Assembly (NCBI GenBank): GCA_947044405.1
Contig: CAMRHE010000322.1
Span: forward strand, 1,550,001 to 1,614,000
Direction of reading: 5' to 3'
Origin: Leptodactylus fallax
Lineage: Eukaryota; Chordata; Amphibia; Anura; Leptodactylidae
DNA: 64,000 nucleotides
The notes under the pieces were generated by a model. It was not told the DNA's origin. It saw only the letters and a list, made by a program, of their open reading frames with translations, and made no database searches. The translations under genes were made by a program, and so were the position numbers. Shown here in pieces: positions 10,056-23,500 of the stretch (position 1 is its first letter; every line of letters starts with the position of its first letter).

Positions 10056-13000
10056 CTGTAAAAGTCAAGAAAGAGCGAACATTAAATAGAAATCATTCAT
10101 TCAATATACTGGGAATAGGAGACTATGGCTATGAAAGAATTTTTACAGGGGTTTGCTTCGTGACTATGTTTTGCATAGTTAGTGGGTTGAAAAAACAAAT
10201 TCCATTAAGTTCACACCATTTTATACTTACAGTATAAACCCAGACTGATCCAGAGGAGGGTAGATTTCATGTGCATGGGGAGACTAAGCGCCTGTGAGCT
10301 TCTATTGGCTGATAAGGGACATGTGACTGTGTGTATGGCAGTTGGAATATGAGTGAAAGACTTGTAGGCTTCTATTGGCTAATGCAGGTCATTTTTTGGG
10401 AATACTGTATCTCAGGAACGGTACATCCTAGAGATCTGAGAACCGGTCTAAAATCTTCCTGGACACCTGATTTACCTGTGTGCCAAATTTGGTGAAGATC
10501 GATCCAGTCATTTGGTCGCACATAAAGAATAGACAGGAACTCATTTATATATATATATAAGAGATATATTCATATTTAAATACACATAATATATTTATTA
10601 TATATATTTAGAATATAATTATAAAGTCATCCGATATGTATTTATGCTGTGCTATCGCTTTTTATACTGTGTTATATGGTTTTATTTGGTGTCTTTCGGT
10701 TACTAGGACTATGGCATATGTGCCTTCTATCCCTGAACTATCACTGGGAAAATTGGTGGTTGCTGAGGTGACTGAGCGAGGGAGGTGCCCTTTTATGATG
10801 CACCCGGACTCAATCACATCATCAGCCTGTAAAAGCGCAGTGTGCGCGAAACAGCCTATTGCTGTTTGCTCGGGAACTGGTTTATGCCTGTTTTTATTCT
10901 CTCAAAATAAAGCCTGACATTCGGAGAAGAGTGCCGCTCCTGTCTTTTCTTTCTTTTGGACATCTTGGTGCTGTATTTAGCGTGCCCCGTGTGCAGCTGA
11001 AGCAGATACAACGGTCCAGATAGGTACCTACTAATTCAGCTACAGAGATGTGGGAGTAGTGCCTGCCATTTTTCTTTTGTTTACTATACTCATGTGGACT
11101 TTACTCTACTGGCGTGAGCACACTCTCGACTGCTTTGTGGAATTTTTGTTAAGGAGGTAGATACAAACATTAGTATGGATGTATTATCTGCAACACATGA
11201 GCAAGCTTTAAATACAGGTAGAGAAAATGCTGGAACCTTTTTTGAGCAGTGCAACACCAAAGATGCCTTGCAGGTTCTTAGCATTAGCACTAGAACAAAG
11301 GGAGGCACAACTGGCAGACCATTTTGTGGCAGGCTGTTATGGACTGTTAATTTGTTGAAATCATATGATGTTAACAACAGAGTCCCAAGGGGCCTACGAG
11401 CATAGAAAAAGGCATCACAATATCAGGATGATTCAGGATTTATGGAAGAGTGGAATAAAATTCAACTGCAGTGTTCACTGGAACTGATGCGTTTAGTGTT
11501 AAGATGAAACAAACATGAATATGAGCATAAAACAACTGAACTATGCAAAGCTAAAGTGGAGCTACATACACATGGGTCAGAGATGCAATGCCAGAATTTT
11601 TTTAAGAAATTGGAAAAAAAATAAAAAATCTATCTTGATCTAAGCAGAAGTCAAGGAGAAGAAAAGGGATAAATTCCTTAGGATTAGCATGATTTTGATT
11701 CAGGCCACAATCCAGTGATTGACTGGAATAACAACAAAAAATATCAAAAGTAAGAAGAAGCCTGTCTCAGATTATTATTAAGCCACTGAATCTGAATCAA
11801 GTGCCTCGGATGACTCATTGGGTAGACCAGATCATCAGAGAAAAGAGAGACCCCAACTTGAGCAGGAGAAGACCCCTTTAGTAAACGGATTCGGCTGGCA
11901 GAGGAATAAGGGGCGACAAGGGCCAAAAGAGGAAGCAAGTGACTTGGCGTTGGCCATGAAGCCTCCTGACCCCCCAAAGTTAACATTGTAAATCTAACAG
12001 CATATAATTTGGACGATAATTCTGTTTCCCTATTTTCCAAGGTTTTGAATGTTGAAAGAGGTTTATTGTCACAGAAAACTGCTGAATATCTTTTCCCTAT
12101 ATATCCAAAAAAAAACCTTGTTGATACTTTTTGCCAAAAGTACATAAGTCCAAAACCCGTTCCCCAGGCTGCCCTATTGTGGTGGGGATATGGTGAATTT
12201 GTATACCCGCATTCCTCATGAAGAGGGTATAAAAGAGCTGTATCTCATATTTTAGGTGTTGCTGGAAAGAGCCAGGAGTATATCAGTTTTATACAGGATA
12301 CGCTGTGCTTCATTTTGGAGAACAATGCATTTAAATTTGGGGAACGTTAGTACCTACAAAAAACTGGTATCGCGATGAGTACCTTAGCTAATATATTTTT
12401 GGCTGAATTTGAGAGACAATACATCTTCACCACATCTAATCCATTCCTGGGACATAGTCCGATTTTTTACATACATCGATGATCTGTTTATTATTTGACC
12501 CTACCGAATGCTCAGATTTCATGAGATATCTTAATGAAGGTAATAGAATGAATATGCAATTTACTGGACTTTCTGGACATCACAGTGCTGCTGGAGGGTG
12601 ATTCTATTGTTACAAAAGACTACAGGAAGCCCAAAGCTACTAATGCACTCTTGCATTATAATAGCTTCCATCCTAGACAGGCAGCCTTCCGGTATGATCA
12701 GTTACAGTTGAGGCATATCAATAGTGATGAGGCCACCTTCCAGCAGCAAGCAGACGATCTAGAGAGGAGACTGATACAGAGAGACTATCCTTGTACAATT
12801 TTGAAAAAAGCAAGTGATAGGGCCTCCCAAGTTATCCAAATAGATTTATTAACCAAACCTAAAAGACTGCAGGATACAAAGGATCACAGTAAAGCTATTT
12901 TTTGATTTAGTTTCAGTCCATATGCAGACACGATAGCTTCTACAATCCATAAAAACTAGAATACAGAGCACAACCCATTATTTCCTTTAAGAGAAATGCT

Positions 13001-16000
13001 ACATTAAGGAATAAACTAGTCCAAAGTAGACACACATATACCAATTAAAATTGGTTGAGACAGTGTATCCTTAAAGGCATTTTGCCTGTGGAAACTGTAA
13101 TTATGGTGTACAAAATCTAAAGACTAGGAACTTATTCATAGGAGGTGTTGGACATTGTGTCAACAACCAGTTTATAAATTGCAAGACCAAGTTTTTGGTC
13201 CATGTAATTTTTTTGTCCTTGGCAAAGTTTTTAGAATTGGCAAACTATTAGGAGCCTATGTGTCCGCTTTAGGTGTAATCAAGTTTTATTGAAGTTTTAT
13301 ATGTAACAAAACAATAACAAAACATAGCATAGCATACCAGAAGGTGCATAAATAATGCCATAAGCCAGTGTATAGACAAACCATCAAGTCCAAAACAGGC
13401 ATGTCAAAGGAAAAACAAATATGAAAACAATCAAGGACTGAGAAAAAGAAAGTGAACTGTGAGAGGCATCAATACAAAACTCTGTCCATGGTATCCAGGT
13501 CAACAAGAAACAAAGAGTCTTACAGGGACCACAAAACCTTGGAAAAGAGCAAGGAAGTAGAATCAGTAGGAAACAGGGCAGAAAGTAACAAGTAAACAAA
13601 GACACAGGGGGGGACAGGTAGCAAAGAAGGAGACAAGAGGAGGGGGGGTGGAGTCTGGGGGGGGAGGGGCAGAAACTGCCAGGGCAACAGAGGGGAGTCT
13701 CTCAGCAGCAGGACGGCTTACAAGAAGAGAGTGGTAAACTCCGAAGACTCCTGAAACGCAACCCACGGCCGCCAGAGGGCATCAAACTTAGAGGAGTCTG
13801 TGAAATTCTCCGCCACCAAAACCTCCATCCTCCTGATAAGAAGGAACTCCTGTAGCCACTCCATCAATGAGGGGATTGTAGTGCTTCGCCAGTGCCGAGG
13901 AATAACCACCCTGGTGGCCGTGAGAAAATGACGCAGGAGATCTCCCTTAACCTTGGATATCTTACCCGGAACAAGGGAGAGGAGAGCCAGTTGGGGAGAG
14001 GGAGCCACAGGGCGGCCGCTAACTTTAGTATAAAGAGAGAACACGGAGGACCAAAATGTGGAAGAGAGAGCCCACTGCGGAACCACAGCGCCAACATTTG
14101 TCAGAGACTGTAGGAAAAAACTTGTGAAGGAGGTCTGGGCACCGGTAGCAGCGGGTGAGGATTTAAAAAATTTTTTCCTGGGCGCTACAGGGCAGCGGCA
14201 ATTTGAAAGCAAACAGGAAGGAACGAGCCCAGTCAGCAGGAGAGAGACGTAAGTCGAGGTCCGTTTACCAAAGTCTGGTGTAGGGGGGAGGCCAGGAGTG
14301 GCAGCCATCAGGAAAATGTCGTAGAGGAGCGTGAGAGTACGTGTCGGGGCCTCAGTCTGAAGGAGGATACTCTCCAAGGCAGTGGGAGTAGAGGAGAGCA
14401 AGGGCAGCAAGGAGAACTTGCGGAGAAAGTCAGTTAATTGGTTGTATTCCAGCCAAGAAAGTGGAGTGTCAGGAGCAGACGCTCACATTTGTCTGAGGGA
14501 GGGGAACGGTGTTGACCCAGCGACTTCACCTAGCCTAATGTCATCACTAGCAGACCAACAAAGGAATCGACGAGAAGAGAGACCTGGAGTTCCAAAAAAG
14601 AGGGCTTAATGGTCCAGGGACCCTAGCCAGCGAATCAGTCCGGCACATACAGTCTCAGACAGACAGGAAACACGAGGAGAAAAGAGATACTCGTGCTGAA
14701 GTCGGACGATAATGGGAGGGGATCCACGGCAAGGAAAGGAGAGAAGTAGAGAGGAGATCTACTTGTATGGACACCCATTGTTTATCCAGAGCCCTGTATC
14801 GCCAGTCAAAAAGGCGTAACAGGACAGCTTCTCTGCAATACAGGTAGAGGTCCAGGAGGCCCGCCCCCCCGTTGGTCTTGCGCAGGTGAAGTATATGTCA
14901 ACTTTAGAGAGCATGTTAAATCTATCTCGACAGGACAGGGTTGTCCCCGCCTCATCCAACATGTTAGATATGAACAACGGGGGTTACGCAATTTGCTGGT
15001 ATTGAAATGGTTAATATAAATCCTGTAGCAGGTGACCATAATCAAAATTTATTGAAATGTGAAGGCAGATGGATTCTCAAAATGGAGGTTTAAGGCCCTC
15101 TAGACTTAAAAGGGTTATCTGGAATAAAATAAAAATGAACCCCTAAACTAAACCCCCTCCCCCCGCCTAACTTCTAATTTACTTAGTTTTAAAAAAAATG
15201 TAAAATTACCGCCCCAGGCACACTTTCTGATAATCCGGTGATGTTCCGTTTCCCCGTTTCCTGAAACGGACGTCACTAATACTACCCCCCCCCATCATAC
15301 TTGACTTCCTCTCTAGGATGGCTCCTCCTCTTCTTTAGCACTCCATCTCTACTTCGCAGGCGTCAGAGGCACTTCCGGCCTGTGCACGCGCTGGCAGAGG
15401 TGCCATCTCTACTGCACAGGTGCCTCTGGCCTGCGCACAGCCACAAGAGTCAAAGAAAAGGAGGAGCCATTCTAGAAGGGAAGTCTAGAGAGGAAGACAG
15501 GTAAGTATGATGGGGTGGAGGGGTGGGCTGAGTTAGTTAGTTGGGAAGGGCTAGTAGTGGGCGGGATAGCTAGGGAGTCAGGGAGGGAGTGCAAGGGAGT
15601 GAGAGAGGAAGGGGAGTGGCAGTGAGAGGGAGGTAGTGTGAGTCAGCCTACAACTGACAGCAATAAGCTACACAGCATGAAGCAGAAACCCAGCCATGCT
15701 TTCCTTATTGTGGCCTCGTTATCTTCTTGTGTACGCTCTGTGACTCAATGATAATCCGGTCACAATAAGGAAATCATGAATTTCTGTCAAGTGCCAAACG
15801 ATAGGAAGTTCCTGCATCTGTTGGTAACTGACAAAAGACTGTCACCACTAAAAAATTAATAGAGAGAATCTTTCCAATGCTGTAAAATTTTATTTTGTTT
15901 ATATATTTGCAAAAATATTTAATTTTAATTTTCGACAAGTTTATATATGGTTCACAGAAAACCCCTTTAAATACGGGGGGGGGGGATTTATCAAGAGTGG

Positions 16001-19000
16001 CATTTTCTACATTGGTCGTTATCTTCTCTGAGCTAGAGTAAGATGCACCTAATTTATTAAGAGATTTATGCCCCTAAATAAATTAGGCACATCTCCTGCC
16101 CTCCGTACACCTGAATCTCAAATTTACGTCAGTTTCTGACATAAATTATAGTAAATTTGTCAGTCAAGAGGTCACATCTTCTCCCACGATCATTTTTCAG
16201 AAAAGTGACAGGGTACACAAGGTTGCAAATTTTGCCACAAAAATCACCCATGTACCAAAATTTGCAACTTTTATCATAAATCTTATGTCAGAAACTGGCG
16301 ATAAATCTGCTTCAACGCATCACAGAAATGCCCAGGTTCCTGATAAGTTCTATTGCCTTTGTTTGCTGCAGAAATGCAATAGTTAATTTTCCTTGTCATG
16401 CATTCTACTGCTACTCAGTTGTTCTGCATGAGCTCCTCAGACCTGCTATATCTTCACTCACTGCCTGCTGATAGTTCTTTCCTTGCAGGTTTTGTTTCCT
16501 GCTGGTGCTAGTGTATGACTCACATCCAGTTACTGACCTCAACTTGTATTTGAATTCCATTCTGTTTGTCCCCTTTCACGGTACTTCTCTTGTTATTCAC
16601 CTTGCTTGATTCCTGACTCTGAACTTGCATTATGTTTCCTTTTATATTGTGGACTACCACTGACAACAATATGTAAGCCCTTGACTATGTTTTACTACTA
16701 AACTGCATTACTACCACCAATTTTAGGCTACTCCAGGGGTCATAACCTGGGCTTCAAGGTTGAATACTGAAGAACCTTTTGTCACTTGCTAAAACAATCT
16801 GCAGAGGACATGCTAAGATTTAAAAAACCATTGTGTTTTTGTAAATTACAACATGTCAATTATACCTATGAAAACGCCAGTATAATTGAAGATGAAAGTC
16901 CACAGAGGAAAAGTCTGCGGACTTTCTGTGAAAAGCTCTGCGGAAAAAACGCTGTGCGTTTCCACCACGGTTTTTCTCACAGTGCTTTTTGTTTTGTTTT
17001 TTTTTTGTTTTTTTAAACTGTAATTTTTATAGAGTTTTATACATTTTAACAAAATAAGAAAAAAAAAAAAAAAAATCACAAAAACACAGAGGAATGCAAC
17101 AAAACAGATGTCAATCAAGAACAATCACAGATACAGGGAACAAAAGCATGACACAAAAAACACAATAAACAAAAGGAAGACAACAAGAAAAGATGGTGGG
17201 GAGAGAGGCATCAGAGACCATGAAGGAACGCCTCTACCGTGTTGCTGAGAGTGGCAGTGAGGTATTCCAGACTACGTACATCTTTAATACGAGCAACAAG
17301 GGCAGGGCCTGTTGGAGAGTGCACACTCTTCCAGTGGAGAGCCACAAGCGTTTTAGCGGCAGTGCAGAGGTATAAGAACAGCTTAGATGCCTTTTTACCA
17401 AGATGTCAGAGTGGCAAGTTAAGCAGGTAAATGAGCAGATATACCAGAACACCCTGTAGGAAGAGCGCATCAGTCCCAGAAGATATGACACAGCGTACCC
17501 ACCACTGAGAGGCATCTCCAGCAGTTAGAGACACTGGGGTTAAGAGTATGCAACAGGACCAAAGTATGGTACCAGTGCATCAAGATTTTATATTGGGTCT
17601 CATGAAATGTTATGCAGGCGGACAACTTAGCTGCACGGTACCATATGATCTGTCATTGAGCGGGTGAGATCTGCCTACCCAGAGCCTCAGTCCACTTAAC
17701 CATGTATCCGTGGGCCAGGGCGGTCCGCCCCTTCGGAGAGAAAAGTAATCAATATATATCTGAAATCGGAGGTACCAGCTTGGCATATCCTCTCAAAAAC
17801 GGGGGGGACAAAAACCTGTGGGGCCCCAAACAGAGTAGCCATAAAATGGGCTATTTGCTGCCATAAAATGGGCTATTTGCTGATAGTGGAAGCATTCAGT
17901 AGGAGAAAAGCGCAAGGTAGAGGAAAAGTAGTCAAAAGGCCTGAGCTCCAAGGTCATCGGGTCAATCAAATCAGCGACATGGAACAGACCTAGTCTACTC
18001 CAAGGGTGCACCATAGCAGCCATCAGTCCCCCCGGGAGGAGAGGGTTGAAAATGAAGGAAACCATAGAGGAGTGTTGCAAGGCGAGTGGGAAGAATTTAT
18101 GACATGTAAGCCAGACAGCTTTAGTAAAATAGATGGGTCTAAAACGGGGGTGGCATGCAGGGTAAGACGAGCAGGACCACAAGAAAGCATTGGGGTGAAC
18201 CAGACCAACTCACCAGAGCTTTTCAATTTCCACTCACTTAGTGTAAGCCTGAGATGCTGCCCAAAATGGAATACATCGCAGATGGGCCACCCAGTAATAG
18301 GGAAGGAGATGTGGCACTGCCAGAACCCCAGCCTTACCAGTCAACACAACAGAACAAAGAATTCGATGACGCTCCCCATTACAAATAAATTGAAAGAGAG
18401 CCTTCTGGAAGAAACATAATTCACAGCAAGGAACAGCTACAGGTAGAGTTTCGAAGACGTATAGGAGCTTTGGGAGAAGTGTCATTTAACTGCCACGATA
18501 TGGCCTATAAGTGATATGTGTGGGGGGCACCATTTATCCAGTAGGGAATGGAGTTCATAAAATAGATGGGGGTAATTAACTGAGTACAAAGTGGCATAGG
18601 ATGCGCAGCGCTTTTTGGCTACAGCCCGCTACGTGGGGCCTTAGCCTAAAGATGTTTTCTTGGACTAGGATATTGAACTCCACTTCGTCTTTTCAGGTAG
18701 TGACACCATGTCCACAGTCATGAAGCAGCTCAGTCCCATTTGAATAAATAGGACTGAGCTGCAATACCAAGAATAGCCATCAATGTACAACGCTGAGCTT
18801 GGTAAGTAGTGCAGAGGCCACAGTAATCTAGATTTAGGTCCTGGCGAAACCCCTTTAATGACATATGACATAACAGTGCATCATAATGTCGCGAAGTGGG
18901 TATGAAGAGGACTCCATAAATGAAGATGAATCCTCTCCTCAAAAGGCATGTGCCAGTTGTCCCCTCACTTCTGATCAAGGCTCGTCACCAGTGAAATTTC

Positions 19001-20552
19001 AACATATGCTGCCCATAGGCAGTAGTATTGTACTATATTATATGGGCAATTAGATCTAGAGTAGAAAAAAAAAATACAATGTTTTTAACAAATGAAAAAA
19101 AACAAAACATAAAAAAACACATAAAAAAATAAAAAAAAATAATCCTCATTTCCCTAGATCAGGGGCGTAAGTATCGGGGTAGCAGCGGTAGCGGCTGCCA
19201 CAGGGCCCGGGACATTAGGGGCCCAGAGCCCTGCGGCAGCCACTACCGCGAACCCCACAAACCAGTAACGATCGCAGTCGCAGGGGTTGCGATCGCGAAC
19301 AGACCCGGCAGGGTACGGAGTCCGCGGCCAGCTGGAGATGGCCGGGGCCCAGACCATTATGATAGCGGTCGGGGAAAGCCTGGTTCCCCGACCGCTATAC
19401 ATACTGTTATTGGAAAGGGAGCCTGGCATATTGCAGGCCCCTTTCCAATAGATGGCAGGGCACCCAGGGGAGGTGACTGAAAATAATAAACACATATTCT
19501 CACCTCTCCTGGGCGCAGCGTTCTCTCCAGCGCTTCTCCGTCATGACTGAGGCCTGTGATTAGGCCCCAGCGGTCACATGGGGCGCGGCCGCGTAATGAT
19601 GTCAGTGCACCCACATGTGACCACTGAGGCCCAATCACAGGCCTCGGCAGCGATGTCGGAAGAGGGCCTGAAGACGCTGAAGACGGCAGGATGGAGCGAG
19701 GATGCCATGGAAAGGTAAGGGAAGGTGAATATGAATGTTTGTTATTTTTAATCTCCTTCCCTGGGCCTCCGATTATTATACTATGGGGTCTGAGGAGACC
19801 CCAGAGTATAGTAATAGCACTGAAGCGGAGGGGGCTGTTGGGAGCTTATAATACTGTGTGTGGGCCACTGTAGAGCATATAATACTGGGTGGGGGCCACT
19901 GTGGCAAGCATATAATACTGGGTGGGGACCACTGTGGGGAGCAGATAATACTGTGTGGGGGCCACTGTAGGGAGCATATAATACTGGGTGGGGCCCACTA
20001 TGGTGGGCATATAATACTGGGTGGGTACCACTGTGGGAAGCATAAAATACTGGGTGGGGACCACTGTGTGGAGCATATTATACTGTGTGGGGCCACTGTG
20101 GGTAGCATATTATACTGTGTGTGGGGGGAGCAATGTAGAGCATATAATGCTGTATGGGGGCCACTGTGGAGCATATAATGCTGTGTGGGGGTCACTGTTG
20201 AGCATATAATGCTATCTTGGGCTACTGTTGAGCATATTTTACTGTTTGGGGACCCGTATCCGGTTCGGGGGGAGCCATGTCAAATGTTCGCCTTGGAGCC
20301 CAGCCATTCCTAGTTACGCCACTGCCCTAGATCACATATAAAACAAAAAAAAATAAACAAACAAACACATTATACATCTATACAAATAGAAATTCAGTTA
20401 ATGCTATCGTGGAAAAATAAATAAAAATTGCAAATTGGCAGTTTTTCGATGCTTCACCTCCTGAAGAAAAAGTTATCAAAAGTCATATGTTCCCCAAAAT
20501 GGTATCACTAAAAACTACAACTTGCCCCTTACACAGCAATGTACACAGAAAT

Positions 20553-20587
<35 letters not shown>

Positions 20588-23500
20588 ACATGAATCATAC
20601 TGACTTGCAGAATATACGTAACGTGTTATTTTTACTAAATGGTGAATGCTGTAAAAATGAAAACAGTGAGAATATGGCACAATTGCATTTTTTTCCATCC
20701 AATTCTGATTTTTTTTCAGGATTCTAGTACATTGTACAAAATATTAAATTGTGACATTATGAAGTCATTTTGTGCCACAAAAAATAAGCCCTTATACAAC
20801 TGTGAACAGAAAAATAAAAAAGTATTTGTTTTTGGAAAGCAGAGAATAAAAAGCTAATCCAGAAAAGTGGAAAATTGCTGTTTCTATAAGGAGCTAAATG
20901 TGACCATTTTCTACTATTCTCACTATACTTTAGTCCAACTACCTGATGTTTCTAGAGGCCTTATGCAGATACCATACTCCTGCTCATAACATCTTAGAGT
21001 TACACATAGGTTCTTTTGTGAATTCACAAGAAGTCATTTGAAGTCAAGGCTGCTTTAGCTGATGCGATGCTCAGCAATCCAAGCAATGCCGACAATAACT
21101 GCTCTCAATACAACCTGTCAAGTTCAGCCTTGGATTCTACTTACAGAGTAACTTCTTCTTCGCTGGCTAAATGCATCACAAAGAGTGTGAGATGGAATGA
21201 CCCCTGTGGAATCATGGCCCCGGAGAGTCTACCATCTTTTTGTAACACGGAACTCTGAACAGTCTGGATGTCATCAAGAATCTGGTCATTTGGAGAAAAA
21301 AAAAAACATATTTCTGTGAAATAAATACAACAAAACAACTGCAAAGTAAATCCAGTGGCGCATGAATTTGTATTAAAGAGGTTGTCCAGGCAAAAAAAAA
21401 TATTTTTTAAAAGAGGCCGGGGGAGGTCCAAAAAAAAAAAAAAATCATACTCTCACTTGTCCCCGATGCTTCAGTGTCTTCTCAGCCCGGTCCGGCCCTG
21501 CTGCTCTGGTGTCTTCTAGAAGTGAAACTCCTCGCTGGGTGTGACGTCCTGGATCCCTTCCGCTGAAGCTGCTGATTGGACTCAGTGGTCACGTGACCAC
21601 TGAGGCCAATCAGCGGCATCAGGAAGTGACCCAGGGACGTCACAAGTAGTGACGTCCCGTATCCTGTGCTGAAGCTGCTGAATGGCCTCAACAGTCACTT
21701 GCAGCAGGGACTTCCGCCAGGAGACAACAATGGACCACAGGACTGGACCGTGCTAGGAGACACCAGGGAAAGGAGAGTATGACTTTTTTTTTTTTCACCT
21801 CCCCCGACCTTTTTAAAATATTAAATTTTTGCCCAGACAACCCCTTTAAGAACAATCCATAAATGTAATAGTAGTGTAGAGATTTTCATAGCTGGAATAA
21901 ATGCACTGAAAGGCACCATAGTCTTGAACCTTTCATTACAAGGTTTAGCATGTCTAAAAATAACAGCACAAAAAGACATAAAGAGAAAAGGAAGTATGGT
22001 ATGACACTTCAATTCAACCTTTCATCAGTCCCCTGCAACATAATGGTGGTGAGAACTACAGGCTTGTTTTCGGTTTCTCTGTAGTGCCTAAGAAACCACA
22101 GCGGCCTTTCATTGTTTTGCTAAAAGACTTGATTATGCAGTTGTCTGATTGCTCATATAAAATACTATAAAATTCTACCTAATTCAGCTTATTATTCCTG
22201 TCAGCAACACACTGACAGGCATCCTTTTAGGCACTTGCTCTGAAGTGACAGGAGTCGTCCTATACCTGTATAACCACTCAAATGTCGCAGTCACACAGCA
22301 TCTAAAGGGTTAAACAGGTGGCACTGTAATTCTCCCTGATTCCAGCCGTTGTAAGGCCCGGTTCACATCTGCGTTCAGCCATTCCGTTCGCAATCAGTAT
22401 TCGAAATCTTCAAAAACTGATTTTGTGCGGTCCAGATGACAGCCCATTGATTTCAATGGGTTTTCAAAGCAATCTGCATGTATCCGCATGTGCCCTTTCC
22501 ATCTCGTTTCCGCTTTTTCGTGTGGAGCGAAAAATAGAACATGCAGTACTTTCTCTCCGTACTGAAAATAAGGATTCCAGACGGACAGCAACCAATCTGT
22601 TTTTTATTTAACATTGAGGTCTATGGAAAACGGATTACATACTGATAGCATACTGATTACAAACTGATAGCAATCATTTTGTGTCCGTTTTGCAATCTGT
22701 TTTTCCCTCTGCGCATGCTCAGAATGAAGAAGGGGGAAGGTGAAAAAAAACAGATAATGCTTCATTCACACCTGTGCTTGCTATCCGTCTGTTGCCAATC
22801 CAGTGAAAATCTCGGCGAAGGGGATTGACATCGGATACAGACAGGTTTGAGACGCATTGGTTAAAAACCCATTCATTTGAATGGGTTTTTAAAGCAATGC
22901 GCGGGTGTCCGATTGCACCCTCTGCGCTGCGAATCCTTTTTTTTTCGTCGGAAACAAAGTCGGACACGCAGGACTTTGTGTCCTACGAAAAAAACGGCTT
23001 CGCAGTGCAGAGGGTGTAAGCGCACACCCACGCACTGCTTTAAAAACCCATTCAAATGAATGGGTTTTTAACCAATGCGTCTCAAACCTGTCTGTATCCG
23101 ATGCCAATCCCCTTCGCCGAGATTTTCACTGGATTGGCAACGGACGGATAGCAAGCACAGGTGTGAACGAAGCATAAAACGGATTGCTATCAGTTTGTAA
23201 TCAGTTTTTGAAGATTTCAAATACTGATTGCGAACGGAATGGCCGAACGCAGATGTGAACCGGGCCTAATATACAGCTGATAACCATTGCAGATAAAGAT
23301 GCAAGTTTCACATGTCATTATTTGGATACATGTAGTATATATATGTACATGTTTTTCTTTTTCAACACTGTGGTCTATGGTTGACCTATGGCATTGTATG
23401 GTTATATAGGGTATATGTCTGAGCCTTTTGCCTGAAGTGTTCCTGACATACAGGGGGGAAAAAGTATTTAGTCAGCCACCAATTGTGCAAGTTCTCCCAC

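Larger units (their letters stand above)
10640..13276 (+). mobile_element. Penelope-like retroelement, decayed
   Basis: Penelope-like elements encode a reverse transcriptase with, usually, a GIY-YIG endonuclease. Remnants in order on the plus strand: a leader with a hammerhead-like fold (10827-10867); an N-terminal remnant (about 11990-12220, NLTAYNL); RT fragments at 12365-12470 ([16 protein letters not shown]); the RT active-site motif YIDDLF at 12472; the RT C-terminus at 12585-12905; and a linker remnant about 13000-13230 with CGNCNY-type spacing in shifted frames. Many stops and frameshifts are present. It is truncated at the right by an L1-like 3' end, before a complete endonuclease. 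Confidence 0.75.

Noticed and set aside
10636..10917. 93-codon ORF with hydrophobic start
   Set aside because: Lies in the Penelope-like leader and overlaps the hammerhead-like fold; no homology recognised.
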